A DNA stretch of 64,000 nt from Microbacterium sp. LWO12-1.2 (GCF_040675875.1 NZ_JBEGII010000001.1:2542001-2606000); one strand, 5' to 3'; shown: positions 25,043 to 33,633, counted from the first letter of the stretch. Notes: generated by a model from the letters alone, not told the origin. Numbers and translations are program-made.

Positions 25043-26485
25043 ATGACCGTCATGACCACAGAATCCCTGCAGAACTTCATCGGCGGTCGACGCGTTCCCG
25101 TGAACGGAGCAGGGCGGATGCCGCTGATCGACCCGGCGACGGAGGAGACGTACGGCGAGCTGCCGGTGTCGGACGCCTCCGACGTCGACGCCGCGTACGC
25201 CGCGGCCGCCGCCGCGTTCCCCGTCTGGCGCGACACGACCCCGGCCGACCGGCAGCTGGCACTGTTCCGCATCGCCGACGAGATGCAGGCCCGCGCCGAG
25301 GAGTTCGCCGACCTGGAGTCGAAGGACACGGGCAAGCCGCGGGCCAGCCTCGTCGCCGACGAGATCCTGCAGTCCATCGACCAGCTGCGGTTCTTCGCCG
25401 GCGCCGCCCGCAGCCTCGAGGGTCGCGCCGCCGCCGAGTACCTCGCCGGCCACACCTCGTTCGTGCGCCGCGAGCCGATCGGCGTCATCGGACAGGTCAC
25501 GCCGTGGAACTACCCGCTCAACATGGCGGTGTGGAAGATCGCACCGGCGCTCGCCGCCGGCAACACCGTGGTGCTGAAGCCCGCCGAGTCGACCCCGCTG
25601 ACCACGCTGCTGCTCGCCGAGATCGTGGCCGTGCACACGCCCGCCGGCACTCTGAACGTCGTGCTCGGCGACCGCGACACCGGGGTGGCGCTCGTCGAGC
25701 ATCCGACGCCGCAGATGGTCGCGATCACCGGGTCGGTGCGGGCGGGCATGGCGGTGGCCCGCTCGGCCGCCGCCGACGTGAAGCGCGTGCACCTCGAACT
25801 CGGCGGCAAAGCGCCGGCGATCGTCTTCCCCGACGCCGACCTCGACAGGGCGGCCTCGGGCATCGTCACCGGCGCGTTCTTCAACGCCGGGCAGGACTGC
25901 ACGGCCGCCACCCGCGTGCTCGTGCACTCCTCTGTGCACGACGAGTTCGTCGCGGCGCTGGTCGAGAAGACGAAAACGGATGCCCGCACCGGTGCACCGC
26001 ATGAGGAGGGAGTCCTGTACGGGCCCCTCAGCAGCGCGGCCCAGCTCGCCCAGGTGCAGGGCTTCGTCGACCGGCTGCCGCCTCACGCCACGATCGAGAC
26101 CGGCGGGCGTCACCAGGGAGACGCGGGCTACTTCTTCGAGGCCACCATCGTCTCGGGTCTGCACCAGGACGACGAGGCCGTGCAGAGCGAGATCTTCGGA
26201 CCGGTGCTCACCGTGCAGGCCTTCGACACCGACGAGGAGGCGCTGGCGATGGCGAACGACGTCCCCTACGCTCTGGCCTCGTCGGTGTGGACGCGTGACC
26301 ACACCAGGGCGATGCGCTTCTCCCGCGACCTCGACTTCGGGTGCGTGTGGATCAACACCCACATCCCGTTCGTGTCCGACATGCCGCACGGCGGCTTCAA
26401 GCACTCGGGCTACGGCAAGGACCTCTCACAATACGGCTTCGACGACTACACCCGCATCAAGCACGTCATGACCGCGCTCGACTGA
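25043..26485 (+). CDS. Aldehyde dehydrogenase, gamma-aminobutyraldehyde-dehydrogenase-like
   Basis: About 480 residues. TPWNYPLN, the general-base Glu in HLELGGKAPAIVF and the catalytic Cys in NAGQDCTAATR are present; the PatD/PuuC-type branch shows the same NAGQDC motif. It would oxidise the amino-aldehyde made by the FAD oxidase. Start is uncertain: GTG 25034, ATG 25043 and ATG 25052 are in frame, none with a clear ribosome site. An AATATTGT-like -10 just upstream suggests a leaderless transcript beginning near ATG 25043. Confidence 0.88.
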   Translation: MTVMTTESLQNFIGGRRVPVNGAGRMPLIDPATEETYGELPVSDASDVDAAYAAAAAAFPVWRDTTPADRQLALFRIADEMQARAEEFADLESKDTGKPRASLVADEILQSIDQLRFFAGAARSLEGRAAAEYLAGHTSFVRREPIGVIGQVTPWNYPLNMAVWKIAPALAAGNTVVLKPAESTPLTTLLLAEIVAVHTPAGTLNVVLGDRDTGVALVEHPTPQMVAITGSVRAGMAVARSAAADVKRVHLELGGKAPAIVFPDADLDRAASGIVTGAFFNAGQDCTAATRVLVHSSVHDEFVAALVEKTKTDARTGAPHEEGVLYGPLSSAAQLAQVQGFVDRLPPHATIETGGRHQGDAGYFFEATIVSGLHQDDEAVQSEIFGPVLTVQAFDTDEEALAMANDVPYALASSVWTRDHTRAMRFSRDLDFGCVWINTHIPFVSDMPHGGFKHSGYGKDLSQYGFDDYTRIKHVMTALD

Positions 26486-26508
26486 GCGCGACCCGCCGCC
26501 AGACGATC

Positions 26509-27396
26509 ATGATTCGTTACGAGCCAGCCATCGACCTCGAGACGATCTCCGCGATCGACGTGCATGTGCACATCGAGGTCGACAGACACGGACGCACCTC
26601 GCTGCCTGATGACCTCTCGAGTGCCGCATCGGAGTACTTCTCTATTGACGGCCCGCGCCCGGACCTCGACTCGGTTGCGAAGTATTATCGGGAGCGCCGA
26701 ATGGCAGCGGTCGTGTTCACGGTCGGCGCGACGACGCAGTTGGGACACACAGGCATCTTCAGCGAGGAAATCGCCGAGGGCGCAGCGCACAACAACGACG
26801 TCCTCATCCCTTTCGGATCGGTCGATCCACGCCTCGGCGCCGCGGCTGTGGATCGCGCACGCCGTTTGATCGACGACTACGGTGTGCGCGGCTTCAAGTT
26901 CCACCCCCCTCTGCAGGGATTCGATCCGAGCGACGAAACGCATCACGCGCTTTACGGGCTCCTTGAGGGTGCCGGAGTGATCGCCCTCTTCCACACGGGA
27001 CAAACCGGCATCGGCGCCGGACTCCGAGGAGGGCGCGGTCTGCGCCTGGGGCTCTCGAACCCGATGCTGCTCGACCCGGTGGCTGCGGACTTCCCCGACC
27101 TACAGATCATCATGGCCCACCCGTCCGTGCCCTGGCAGGACGAGGCGCTGTCTGTAACGACCCACAAGCCCAACACCTGGATCGACCTGTCCGGTTGGAG
27201 CCCCAAGTACTTCCCCGAGAACCTCGTGAGTCATGCCAACTCGCTTCTCCGTTCCCGCATCCTGTTCGGATCGGACTTCCCGCTCCTCACCCCCGAACGC
27301 TGGATGAGGGACGCCGAGAAGACCTCGCTCAAGCCCGAGGTGATGCCGGGGATTCTCAAGGACAACGCGGCGCGACTACTCGGTCTCGCAGACTGA
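26509..27396 (+). CDS. COG2159-type amidohydrolase, paralogue of CouO
   Basis: 295 residues. The metal motif HVHIE (DVHVHIEVD) at residues 16-24, FKFHP, and the C-terminal FGSDFPLLTP mark an amidohydrolase of the LigW/CouO group. It is about 80-85 percent identical by eye to the protein at 57796-58689. The latter sits in a hydroxycinnamate cluster where this family hydrolyses beta-ketoacyl-CoA to an aromatic acid and acetyl-CoA. Here it lies between the amine-oxidation genes and pobA. Third codon positions differ widely between the copies, so they are not a recent duplication. ATG 26509 has only a weak ribosome site. Confidence 0.88.
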   Translation: MIRYEPAIDLETISAIDVHVHIEVDRHGRTSLPDDLSSAASEYFSIDGPRPDLDSVAKYYRERRMAAVVFTVGATTQLGHTGIFSEEIAEGAAHNNDVLIPFGSVDPRLGAAAVDRARRLIDDYGVRGFKFHPPLQGFDPSDETHHALYGLLEGAGVIALFHTGQTGIGAGLRGGRGLRLGLSNPMLLDPVAADFPDLQIIMAHPSVPWQDEALSVTTHKPNTWIDLSGWSPKYFPENLVSHANSLLRSRILFGSDFPLLTPERWMRDAEKTSLKPEVMPGILKDNAARLLGLAD

Positions 27397-27415
27397 CCCC
27401 ATCGGAAGGAGCACC

Positions 27416-27480
27416 ATGACCACCACCGTCGCCTCCTGCTCTCCCTCGTCATCGGATTCCAGGCCTTCATCAAGCTGATG
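27416..27480 (+). pseudogene. Apparent remnant of a MaoC-like hydratase gene
   Basis: The ribosome site and first codons (ATGACCACCACCGTCGCC, 27416-27433) match the start of the MaoC gene at 58709. They also sit at the same distance after the amidohydrolase stop. The next bases (CTGCTCTCCCTCGTCATC) resemble an internal MaoC segment coding for LSLSLVIKFW. About 170 bases between the two parts and everything downstream are missing. It is inferred to be the collapsed copy of the couM gene. Confidence 0.55.
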
Positions 27481-28281
27481 GCGAATTCTTCGACTGGCGA
27501 TTCCGTCGTCGCCCGCGTACTCCGTGTCTTGGACACGTTCACACCCACTCGCACGGTCCAGACGCGCAGTGAGATCGGCCGTCGAGCGGGCCTCCCGAGC
27601 TCGACCGCCCATCGCATCGTGAACGACCTGGTCGAGAGCGGTGTGCTGGAACGCGACGAGCACAACGGCATGCGGGTGGGTGTGCGCCTGTGGGAGCTGG
27701 CGACTCGGTCGTCCGACGCGCTCCGTCTGCGTCAAGCTGCGTTGCCCTCGATGGAGCGGGTGCAGGCGCGGATCGGGGAGCACACCCAACTCGCCGTCAG
27801 GGAGGCCGACGAGGCGCTGTTCCTGGAACGCCTCAGTAGCCCCGAGTCCGGAGCGAACATCACCAAGATCGCCGGCCGCCTTCCCCTGCACGCATCATCC
27901 TCGGGATTGGTTCTGCTCGCGTTTGCAGATCGCGCGACTCGGGAGCGGGTTCTGAGCCTACCGATGAAGCGTCTGACGAAAAGCACGATCACGGAGAGTT
28001 CCGACCTGCGGAGGAAGCTCAACGAGGTCCGCAGTGTCGGGTTCAGCATCGCTCCCGGTTACGTCGAAGAGGTCTCCACAGGTGTCGCAGTGCCCATCCG
28101 CGGCGAGCGCGGTGTCATCGCTGCGCTTTCGGTGGTCCTGCCCCGCGACTCCCCTACGGAAGGCCCGTTGGTGGCGATCATTCAAGCCGCGCGAGACATC
28201 GAACGCGCGCTCGGCGCTCATCGGCAGCGATCGATCGGATCCCCATTGAATGGGAATCTCGGTGGTGTAGCGCCCCGCTGA
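27478..28281 (+). CDS. IclR-family transcriptional regulator
   Basis: 267 residues. N-terminal winged helix (VVARVLRVLDTF, RRAGLPSSTAHRIVNDLVESGVLERDE) and C-terminal IclR effector domain (LPLHASSSGLVLLAFAD, SAPGY-like SIAPGYVEEVSTGVAVPI). PobR/PcaR-type IclR proteins regulate 4-hydroxybenzoate and protocatechuate genes, and this gene ends 53 bases before pobA, so pobA is the likely target. The ATG lies at the edge of the MaoC remnant and has no clear ribosome site; the true start may be a few codons away. Confidence 0.9.
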   Translation: MANSSTGDSVVARVLRVLDTFTPTRTVQTRSEIGRRAGLPSSTAHRIVNDLVESGVLERDEHNGMRVGVRLWELATRSSDALRLRQAALPSMERVQARIGEHTQLAVREADEALFLERLSSPESGANITKIAGRLPLHASSSGLVLLAFADRATRERVLSLPMKRLTKSTITESSDLRRKLNEVRSVGFSIAPGYVEEVSTGVAVPIRGERGVIAALSVVLPRDSPTEGPLVAIIQAARDIERALGAHRQRSIGSPLNGNLGGVAPR

Positions 28282-28334
28282 TTGGAGACTGAGACGGGCC
28301 CGCAGGCCTCGAGAATCACGTCAGAGGAGACGAC

Positions 28335-29519
28335 ATGCCCGCTCCCAGCCGCACCCGGGTCGCCATCATCGGCGCAGGCCCCGCAGGCCTCCTTCTCTCG
28401 CACCTGCTCTCGAGCGCCGGGATCGAGTCGATCGTCATCGATTCCCGCACCCGCGAGGAGATCGAGTCGACCATTCGCGCGGGGATCCTCGAGCAGGGCA
28501 CTGTCGAGCTTTTCGAGCAGACCGGCGCCTCGACGCGGGCGCGCGCCGAGGGGCACCGTCACGAGGGCATCGAGCTCCGCTTCGCGGGCGAAGGACACCG
28601 CATCGACTTCGCGGGGCTGACCGGACGTGCCGTATGGCTGTATCCGCAGCACGAGGCACTGAAGGACCTCATCGCCGCGCGCCTCGCCGACGGTCAGGAC
28701 CTCCGCTTCGGGGTCACGGCGAAGTCGGTGGAGGATGCCGAGGGCGACCGCCCTCGTGTCGTCGCCACGGACGCGGCCGGCGAGCGGTTCGAGATCGAGG
28801 CCGATTTCGTCGTGGGCGCGGATGGCTCGCGCAGCGTCGCACGCGCAGCCGTCACCGGCTCGCGCTCGGGCGGATACTTCCGCGAGTACCCGTTCGCCTG
28901 GTTCGGCATTCTCTGCGAGGCACCGCCGAGCGCGGACGAGCTGATCTACTCCAACTCCCCCGACGGCTTCGCGCTCATCAGCCAGCGCAGCGACACGGTG
29001 CAGCGCATGTACTTCCAGTGCGATCCCGACGACGACCCCACGGCCTACAGCGAAGCGCAGCTGTGGGAGGAGCTGCAGAAGCGGGTGCCCGGCACCACCC
29101 TCATCGAGGGCCGCATCTTCCAGCGCGACATCCTGCGGTTCCGCAGCTTCGTGGCACACCACCTGCTGAGGGGGCGCGTCGCCCTCATCGGCGACGCCGC
29201 CCACACCGTGCCGCCCAGCGGGGCGAAGGGCATGAACCTCGCGGTCGCCGACGTGGTCATCCTCGCGAAGGCGCTCCGCGCCCTGCTTCTCGAGAACGAC
29301 TCCCGTCTCATCGAGGCGTTCCCCGAGACCGCGCGACAGCGCATCTGGAAAGCGCAGCAGTTCTCGTGGTGGATGACGAGCCTGCTGCATGTCGCCCCGG
29401 ACGCGACCGACTTCGACCGCCTGCGCCAACTCGGCGAACTGCGCACGGTCGTGGAGTCCGAGGCCGGACGCACCTACCTCGCCGAGGCGTATACGGGATG
29501 GCCGCTCGCCGGTCTCTGA
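28335..29519 (+). CDS. pobA: 4-hydroxybenzoate 3-monooxygenase
   Basis: 394 residues, the normal PobA length. FAD-dependent NAD(P)H aromatic hydroxylase converting 4-hydroxybenzoate to protocatechuate. GAGPAG near residue 14, RAGILEQGTVEL, YPQHEALK, the DG motif VGADGSRS, SQRSDTVQRMYFQ (the PobA Ser/Arg substrate-carboxylate region) and GDAAHTVPPSGAKGMNLA are all present. ATG 28335 follows AGAGGAGA. Downstream, across a terminator and on the other strand, is the protocatechuate 4,5-cleavage operon that uses its product. Confidence 0.95.
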   Translation: MPAPSRTRVAIIGAGPAGLLLSHLLSSAGIESIVIDSRTREEIESTIRAGILEQGTVELFEQTGASTRARAEGHRHEGIELRFAGEGHRIDFAGLTGRAVWLYPQHEALKDLIAARLADGQDLRFGVTAKSVEDAEGDRPRVVATDAAGERFEIEADFVVGADGSRSVARAAVTGSRSGGYFREYPFAWFGILCEAPPSADELIYSNSPDGFALISQRSDTVQRMYFQCDPDDDPTAYSEAQLWEELQKRVPGTTLIEGRIFQRDILRFRSFVAHHLLRGRVALIGDAAHTVPPSGAKGMNLAVADVVILAKALRALLLENDSRLIEAFPETARQRIWKAQQFSWWMTSLLHVAPDATDFDRLRQLGELRTVVESEAGRTYLAEAYTGWPLAGL

Positions 29520-29529
29520 GCGGGTGCCT

Positions 29530-29559
29530 CTGCTGCGCCGGCCTCGGCCGGCGCAGCAG
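29530..29559. terminator. Bidirectional terminator between pobA and the lig operon
   Basis: Perfect 13-bp stem CTGCTGCGCCGGC (29530-29542) and its complement (29547-29559) around the tetraloop CTCG, between convergent transcription units. Confidence 0.88.
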
Positions 29560-29568
29560 GCGGCGTCG

Positions 29569-30276
29569 TCACGAGGCGGATGCCGCGTGGAAGCTGTGCG
29601 CGATCGCGATCGCCGAGGCCTCCGGCGAGGCGAAGAACTCGAGGACCGCACGGGCCGCCCCCGGATCATTAGAGCTCCGCGAGACGGCACCCGAGAACAC
29701 GGTGTCGATCGCGCAGTCGTCGGGGAGCACCCCGGTCACCCGGATGCCCGGCTGGCCCACGAGCTCGCTGAGCTGCTGGAAGCCCAGATCGACAGATCCC
29801 TGCGCCAGCAGCTGCGCCACCGGCACGCCGGGGTGGGCCTGCAGGAGCTTGGGGCCGACGGCATCCGTGAGACCCCATGCCCGGATCATCTCGAGCAGCG
29901 CCGTACCGCTCGGCCCTGTCGAGTACCCGACCCTCGCCGCTGAGCGCAGCGCGTCGCGCACGCCGGCCGCATCCGCGAAGGCGGCTTCGTCCGGCCGCTC
30001 GGCTCGACCGGCGCCGCCTGCGGGCACGGCGACCGCCACCTGCGAGATCACGAGCGGTGTGAGCGAGTCGTCGTCGACATGCCCCTGGGCGGCGAGGGCG
30101 GAAAGGGCTCCGGCGGCGAGGAAGACGAGGTCGAATCCCTCGCCCTCGGCGACGCGTCGGGCGGCCTCGACCCCTCCCGTCGACTCGATGTGCACGCGCG
30201 GGAGACCCACCTCGGCCGCGGCGACCGTGAGATCGGCGAGCAGATGCCGGGTGGCCATCGACGACACGGCTCTCAT
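29569..30276 (-). CDS. Substrate-binding-domain protein without signal peptide (ModA/PBP-like)
   Basis: 235 residues resembling a type-2 periplasmic-binding domain of the ModA-like kind (GFDLVFLAAGALSALAAQG, SVDLGFQQLSELVGQPGIRVTGVLPDD, VLEFFASPEASAI). It begins directly with the domain: no signal peptide, lipobox or helix-turn-helix is visible, so it appears cytoplasmic. ATG 30276 overlaps the stop of the aldo/keto reductase (ATGA). It is the last gene of the lig operon with no transporter nearby. Possible roles are a ligand-sequestering or sensor protein, or a tautomerase/isomerase-like recruited fold; unknown. Confidence 0.75.
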   Translation of the reverse strand: MRAVSSMATRHLLADLTVAAAEVGLPRVHIESTGGVEAARRVAEGEGFDLVFLAAGALSALAAQGHVDDDSLTPLVISQVAVAVPAGGAGRAERPDEAAFADAAGVRDALRSAARVGYSTGPSGTALLEMIRAWGLTDAVGPKLLQAHPGVPVAQLLAQGSVDLGFQQLSELVGQPGIRVTGVLPDDCAIDTVFSGAVSRSSNDPGAARAVLEFFASPEASAIAIAHSFHAASAS

Positions 30277-31244
30277 GCGGCCTCGAAGGTCTCGGTGTCG
30301 ACGTCCGCAGCGGGACCCGGCGCGTACCGCGGTCCGGAGACGGTGTCGGTGCCGATGAGCCGTCCCGCCCTGCGCAGGATCTCCGGCGGCACCTCGACGT
30401 CGACGGCGGCGAGATCCTCGCGCAGATGCGTCGGATCCGTCGTGCCGGGGATCGCGACGACGTGCTCTCCGCGCGAGAGCACCCACGCGAGGGCGAGCTG
30501 CGCGGGAGTGCACCCGGCCTCGTCGGCGAGCGCGTGCCAGTCCGGAAGCAGCGCGGCGTTGATGGGCCAGTGCTCGGGCTGGAAGCGGGGCATGGAGCGA
30601 CGGATGTCGTTCGACGCCAGGTGCGCCGGGTCCGACACCCCGCGGCTCAGGAAGCCGCGGGCGACGGGCGAGAAGGCGACGAACGCCACGCCGGACTCGC
30701 GGGTGGCGTCGAGCATGCCGAGTTCGGGGTTCCGACTCCAGAGCGAGTACTCGTTCTGCACGGCGGCGATCGGAGCAGTCCGCTGCGCCTCTCGAAGACG
30801 CGCGACCGACACCTCCGAGAGCCCGATCGCGCCGATCCTGCCGTCATCGACGAGCTCCGCCAGCGCGCCGACGCTCTCGCCGATCGGCACCGAGCGGTCC
30901 CAGCGGTGCAGATAGTAGAGGTCGATGCGGTCCACGCCGAGGCGACGCAGCGATTCGTCGACCTGGGTGCGCAGGGTGTCGGGGCGTCCGTCGATCGTGC
31001 GCACGCCGTCAACGAGCGCCATCCCGCCCTTGCTCGCGAGCAGCACCTCGTCGCGCCGACCGGCGACCGCCCTCCCGACGAGCTCCTCGTTGCGACCGCC
31101 GCCGTACAGGGTCGCGGTGTCGAGCATCCCCACTCCCGCGTCGAGCGCCGCACACAGCAGAGCCAGGCCGTCCGCGTCCGACGGGGGCACTCCGTAGGCG
31201 TGGCTCAGCGACATGCAGCCGAGGCCGATGCGGGGCAGGATCAC
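30273..31244 (-). CDS. Aldo/keto reductase
   Basis: 323 residues of the AKR superfamily (TIM barrel). LDTATLYGGGRNEELVGRA, LLASKGGM with the catalytic Lys, DLYYLHRWD with the catalytic His and the NADP-binding IPGTTDPTHLRED are present. GTG 31244 overlaps the ligC stop (GTGA), so it is translationally coupled to the lig operon. It has no counterpart in the textbook 4,5-cleavage pathway. It could reduce an aromatic aldehyde or a ring-cleavage by-product. Confidence 0.9.
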   Translation of the reverse strand: MILPRIGLGCMSLSHAYGVPPSDADGLALLCAALDAGVGMLDTATLYGGGRNEELVGRAVAGRRDEVLLASKGGMALVDGVRTIDGRPDTLRTQVDESLRRLGVDRIDLYYLHRWDRSVPIGESVGALAELVDDGRIGAIGLSEVSVARLREAQRTAPIAAVQNEYSLWSRNPELGMLDATRESGVAFVAFSPVARGFLSRGVSDPAHLASNDIRRSMPRFQPEHWPINAALLPDWHALADEAGCTPAQLALAWVLSRGEHVVAIPGTTDPTHLREDLAAVDVEVPPEILRRAGRLIGTDTVSGPRYAPGPAADVDTETFEAA

Positions 31245-32194
31245 GCGAGCTGCTCCTCCAGCGCGCCGAGCACGCGGTAGCAGTCGATGACCTGACGCAG
31301 CGACGAGTTCGGCTCGCGTCCTTCGCGGATCGCGGCGACGAACTCGCGGTCCTGCAGCTCGATGCCGTTGAAGCTCACGGCCACCTGCGACACGTCGATC
31401 TGCTGATCCCTGCCGTCGTAGAGGTCGTCGTAGCGGGCGACGTACGTGGCGGTGTCTCCGATGTAGCGGAAGAACGTGCCGAAGGGCCCGTCGTTGTTGA
31501 ACGACAGCGACAGCGTGCAGATTGCCCCGGTCTCGCTCTTCAGCTGGATCGACATGTCCATCGCGATGCCGAGCTCGGGGTGGATCGGGCCCTGGATCGC
31601 GTGCGCCTGCACGATGCGCCCCGCCTGGTAAGCGAAGAGGTCGACGGTGTGGGCCGCGTGATGCCAGAGGAGGTGGTCGGTCCACGAGCGCGCCTCGCCC
31701 TTGGCGTTCGTGTTCGTGCGGCGGAAGAAGTACGTCTGCACGTCCATCTGCTGCACGGCGAACTCGCCGGCGGCGATGCGCTCGTGCACCAGCTGGTGGG
31801 AGGGGTTGAACCGCCGCGTGTGGCCGACCATTGCGACGCGGTCCGAGGCCTCGGCCACGGCGAGGGTGGCCTCGGCGTCGGCCAGCGAGTCCGCGAGCGG
31901 GATCTCGACCTGCACGTGCTTGCCGGCCGCGAGCACCGCCTGGGTCTGTGCGGCGTGCAGTCCGGTGGGAGTCGCGAGGATCACGGCGTCCACGTCGTCG
32001 CGCTCGAGCACGGCATCCAGCCCCACGACGGCGGTCGCGACGCCGTACTGCGCGGCGACGGCATCCGCCTTCTCCTGCGAAGTCGCGCTGACGACCGTCA
32101 CCTCCGCGTCCTCGATGTTCGCGAGGCCGTCGAGGTGCTTCATGCCGAAGGCGCCGTTGGCGCCGACAACCGCGATTCGGATCTTGTCTGTCAT
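31241..32194 (-). CDS. ligC: 4-carboxy-2-hydroxymuconate-6-semialdehyde dehydrogenase (Gfo/Idh/MocA family)
   Basis: 317 residues, the length of LigC. NAD(P)-dependent oxidation of the LigAB ring-cleavage product (hemiacetal form) to 2-pyrone-4,6-dicarboxylate. The N-terminal Rossmann motif VGANGAFGMKHL and the Gfo/Idh/MocA core (EIPLADSLADAEA, WTDHLLWHHAAHTVDLFAYQ) are clear. Assignment as LigC rests on family, size and its position between the dioxygenase and the other lig genes. ATG 32194 follows GGGAGGAAA. Confidence 0.85.
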   Translation of the reverse strand: MTDKIRIAVVGANGAFGMKHLDGLANIEDAEVTVVSATSQEKADAVAAQYGVATAVVGLDAVLERDDVDAVILATPTGLHAAQTQAVLAAGKHVQVEIPLADSLADAEATLAVAEASDRVAMVGHTRRFNPSHQLVHERIAAGEFAVQQMDVQTYFFRRTNTNAKGEARSWTDHLLWHHAAHTVDLFAYQAGRIVQAHAIQGPIHPELGIAMDMSIQLKSETGAICTLSLSFNNDGPFGTFFRYIGDTATYVARYDDLYDGRDQQIDVSQVAVSFNGIELQDREFVAAIREGREPNSSLRQVIDCYRVLGALEEQLA

Positions 32195-32227
32195 GCGGGT
32201 TTCCTCCCGGGGCTCCGGTTCAGGACG

Positions 32228-33631
32228 TCAGGCGTTCGACAGCGCTGCCGTCGCCTCGGGCTCGCTCGAGCCCTCGGGCGCGGAGCTGCGCGTCGGCACG
32301 GCCGCATCGGCGTCGTCTTCGGCGAGGGCGGGCGTGCGGACCGGGTTCGACAGGACGAGGTGTCCGACCGCGGTGTTCGACGCGGGGACGTGATAGAACC
32401 GGTGGCCCACCTCGGGAGCCTCGCCGCCGAACTGGTCGTCCATCGCGCCGCGGGCGATGAGCCAGTCGACGAGCTCGATCCCCTCAGAGCCCGCCTCGTC
32501 GACGTACTCCATGTGAGGCCACTCCGTGAGTCCGAGCGGGTCGGCGATCAGGTGGTCGAGGAACGCGTTGTCCCACTCCTTGTTGATGAGTCCGGCGCGC
32601 GGTCCCTGCAGCTGGTGGCTCATGCCGCCGGTTCCCCAGATCTGCACGTTCAGCTCTTCGCCGTCCCACTTGTCGATCGCGCGGCGCAGAGCCTTGCCCA
32701 GCTCGTAGCAGCGTCGGCCGGACGGCACCGGGTACTGCACGACGTTCACGGCGAGCGGGATGACTCGGACCGGCCACTCCTCGACCTCGCCGTACACGAG
32801 GGACAGCGGCACGGTCAGGCCGTGGTCGACGACCATCTCGTTGACGAGGGTGAGGTCGAAGTCGTCCTGGATGATCGACTGCGCGAGGTGCGCGGCGAAC
32901 TCCGGGTAGCCCTTCACATCCGGAACGGGACGAGGACCATAACCCTCGTCGGCGACCGGGTACTCGGCACCCGTGCCGAGGACGAAGGTGGGGATGATCG
33001 AGGCGTCGAAGGCCGTGGCGTGGTCGTTGTACACGAGGATCACGACATCGGGGGTGTTCTCCTTCGCCCATGTGCGGGTCCACCGGTAGCCGTCGAAGAC
33101 CTTCTTCCAGTACGGCTCCTCCGTCTTGCCGAGATCCATCGCCGCACCGATCGCCGGGACGTGCGACGTGAACAGCGCCGAGGTGTAGCGGGCGGGGGCG
33201 TCCGGCCGGACGGCGGTCGCCTTCTCGGTCGACCGGGGCGTCCATCCGTCGAGGTCCTTCAGGCGGTTGCCCTCGGGGCGACGGCCGCCGGCGACCATCA
33301 TGTCCCGGTACGCGGCCTCCGACATCCCGGTCATCGAGCCCGCCATCTGCTGGAAGCTGAGTCCGTGGGTCGCGCCGATCTTGCTGAGGAAGTAGATGTT
33401 CCCTCCCTCGGCGATCATGGTGTTGAGGTCCATGTCGAGCACCGCCTGGCGCTGCACCGGGTTCAGCGGCCACTCGTCGAGGTACGCCTCCTGATCCGCG
33501 AGGAACCGCTCCCGGTTCTCGGGCTTCATCAGCGACATCGAGAACTGGTTGAGGTGGTATCCCTTGCGCGCCTGCTCGGCGTCGTAGATCGTCGTGCCGG
33601 GGACGTCCTTGTACGGCTTGTCGAGTGCCAT
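32228..33631 (-). CDS. ligAB: Protocatechuate 4,5-dioxygenase, fused alpha-beta (LigA-LigB)
   Basis: 467 residues. Residues 1-120 are the LigA-type alpha domain (MALDKPYKDVPGTTIYDAEQA ... WPLNPVQRQAVL). Residues ~145-430 are the LigB extradiol domain with Fe(II) ligands in TSHVPAIG and YNDHATAFD and the catalytic His region GTGGMSHQLQGPR. An acidic, low-complexity tail of ~35 residues follows. It cleaves protocatechuate (or gallate) between C4 and C5. ATG 33631 has AAGGAG at a seven-base spacing; ATG 33637 overlaps the ligI stop (ATGA) but lies too near the ribosome site. In Sphingobium LigA and LigB are separate chains; gallate dioxygenases are fused, so gallate activity is possible. Confidence 0.9.
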   Translation of the reverse strand: MALDKPYKDVPGTTIYDAEQARKGYHLNQFSMSLMKPENRERFLADQEAYLDEWPLNPVQRQAVLDMDLNTMIAEGGNIYFLSKIGATHGLSFQQMAGSMTGMSEAAYRDMMVAGGRRPEGNRLKDLDGWTPRSTEKATAVRPDAPARYTSALFTSHVPAIGAAMDLGKTEEPYWKKVFDGYRWTRTWAKENTPDVVILVYNDHATAFDASIIPTFVLGTGAEYPVADEGYGPRPVPDVKGYPEFAAHLAQSIIQDDFDLTLVNEMVVDHGLTVPLSLVYGEVEEWPVRVIPLAVNVVQYPVPSGRRCYELGKALRRAIDKWDGEELNVQIWGTGGMSHQLQGPRAGLINKEWDNAFLDHLIADPLGLTEWPHMEYVDEAGSEGIELVDWLIARGAMDDQFGGEAPEVGHRFYHVPASNTAVGHLVLSNPVRTPALAEDDADAAVPTRSSAPEGSSEPEATAALSNA

Positions 33632-33633
33632 GG

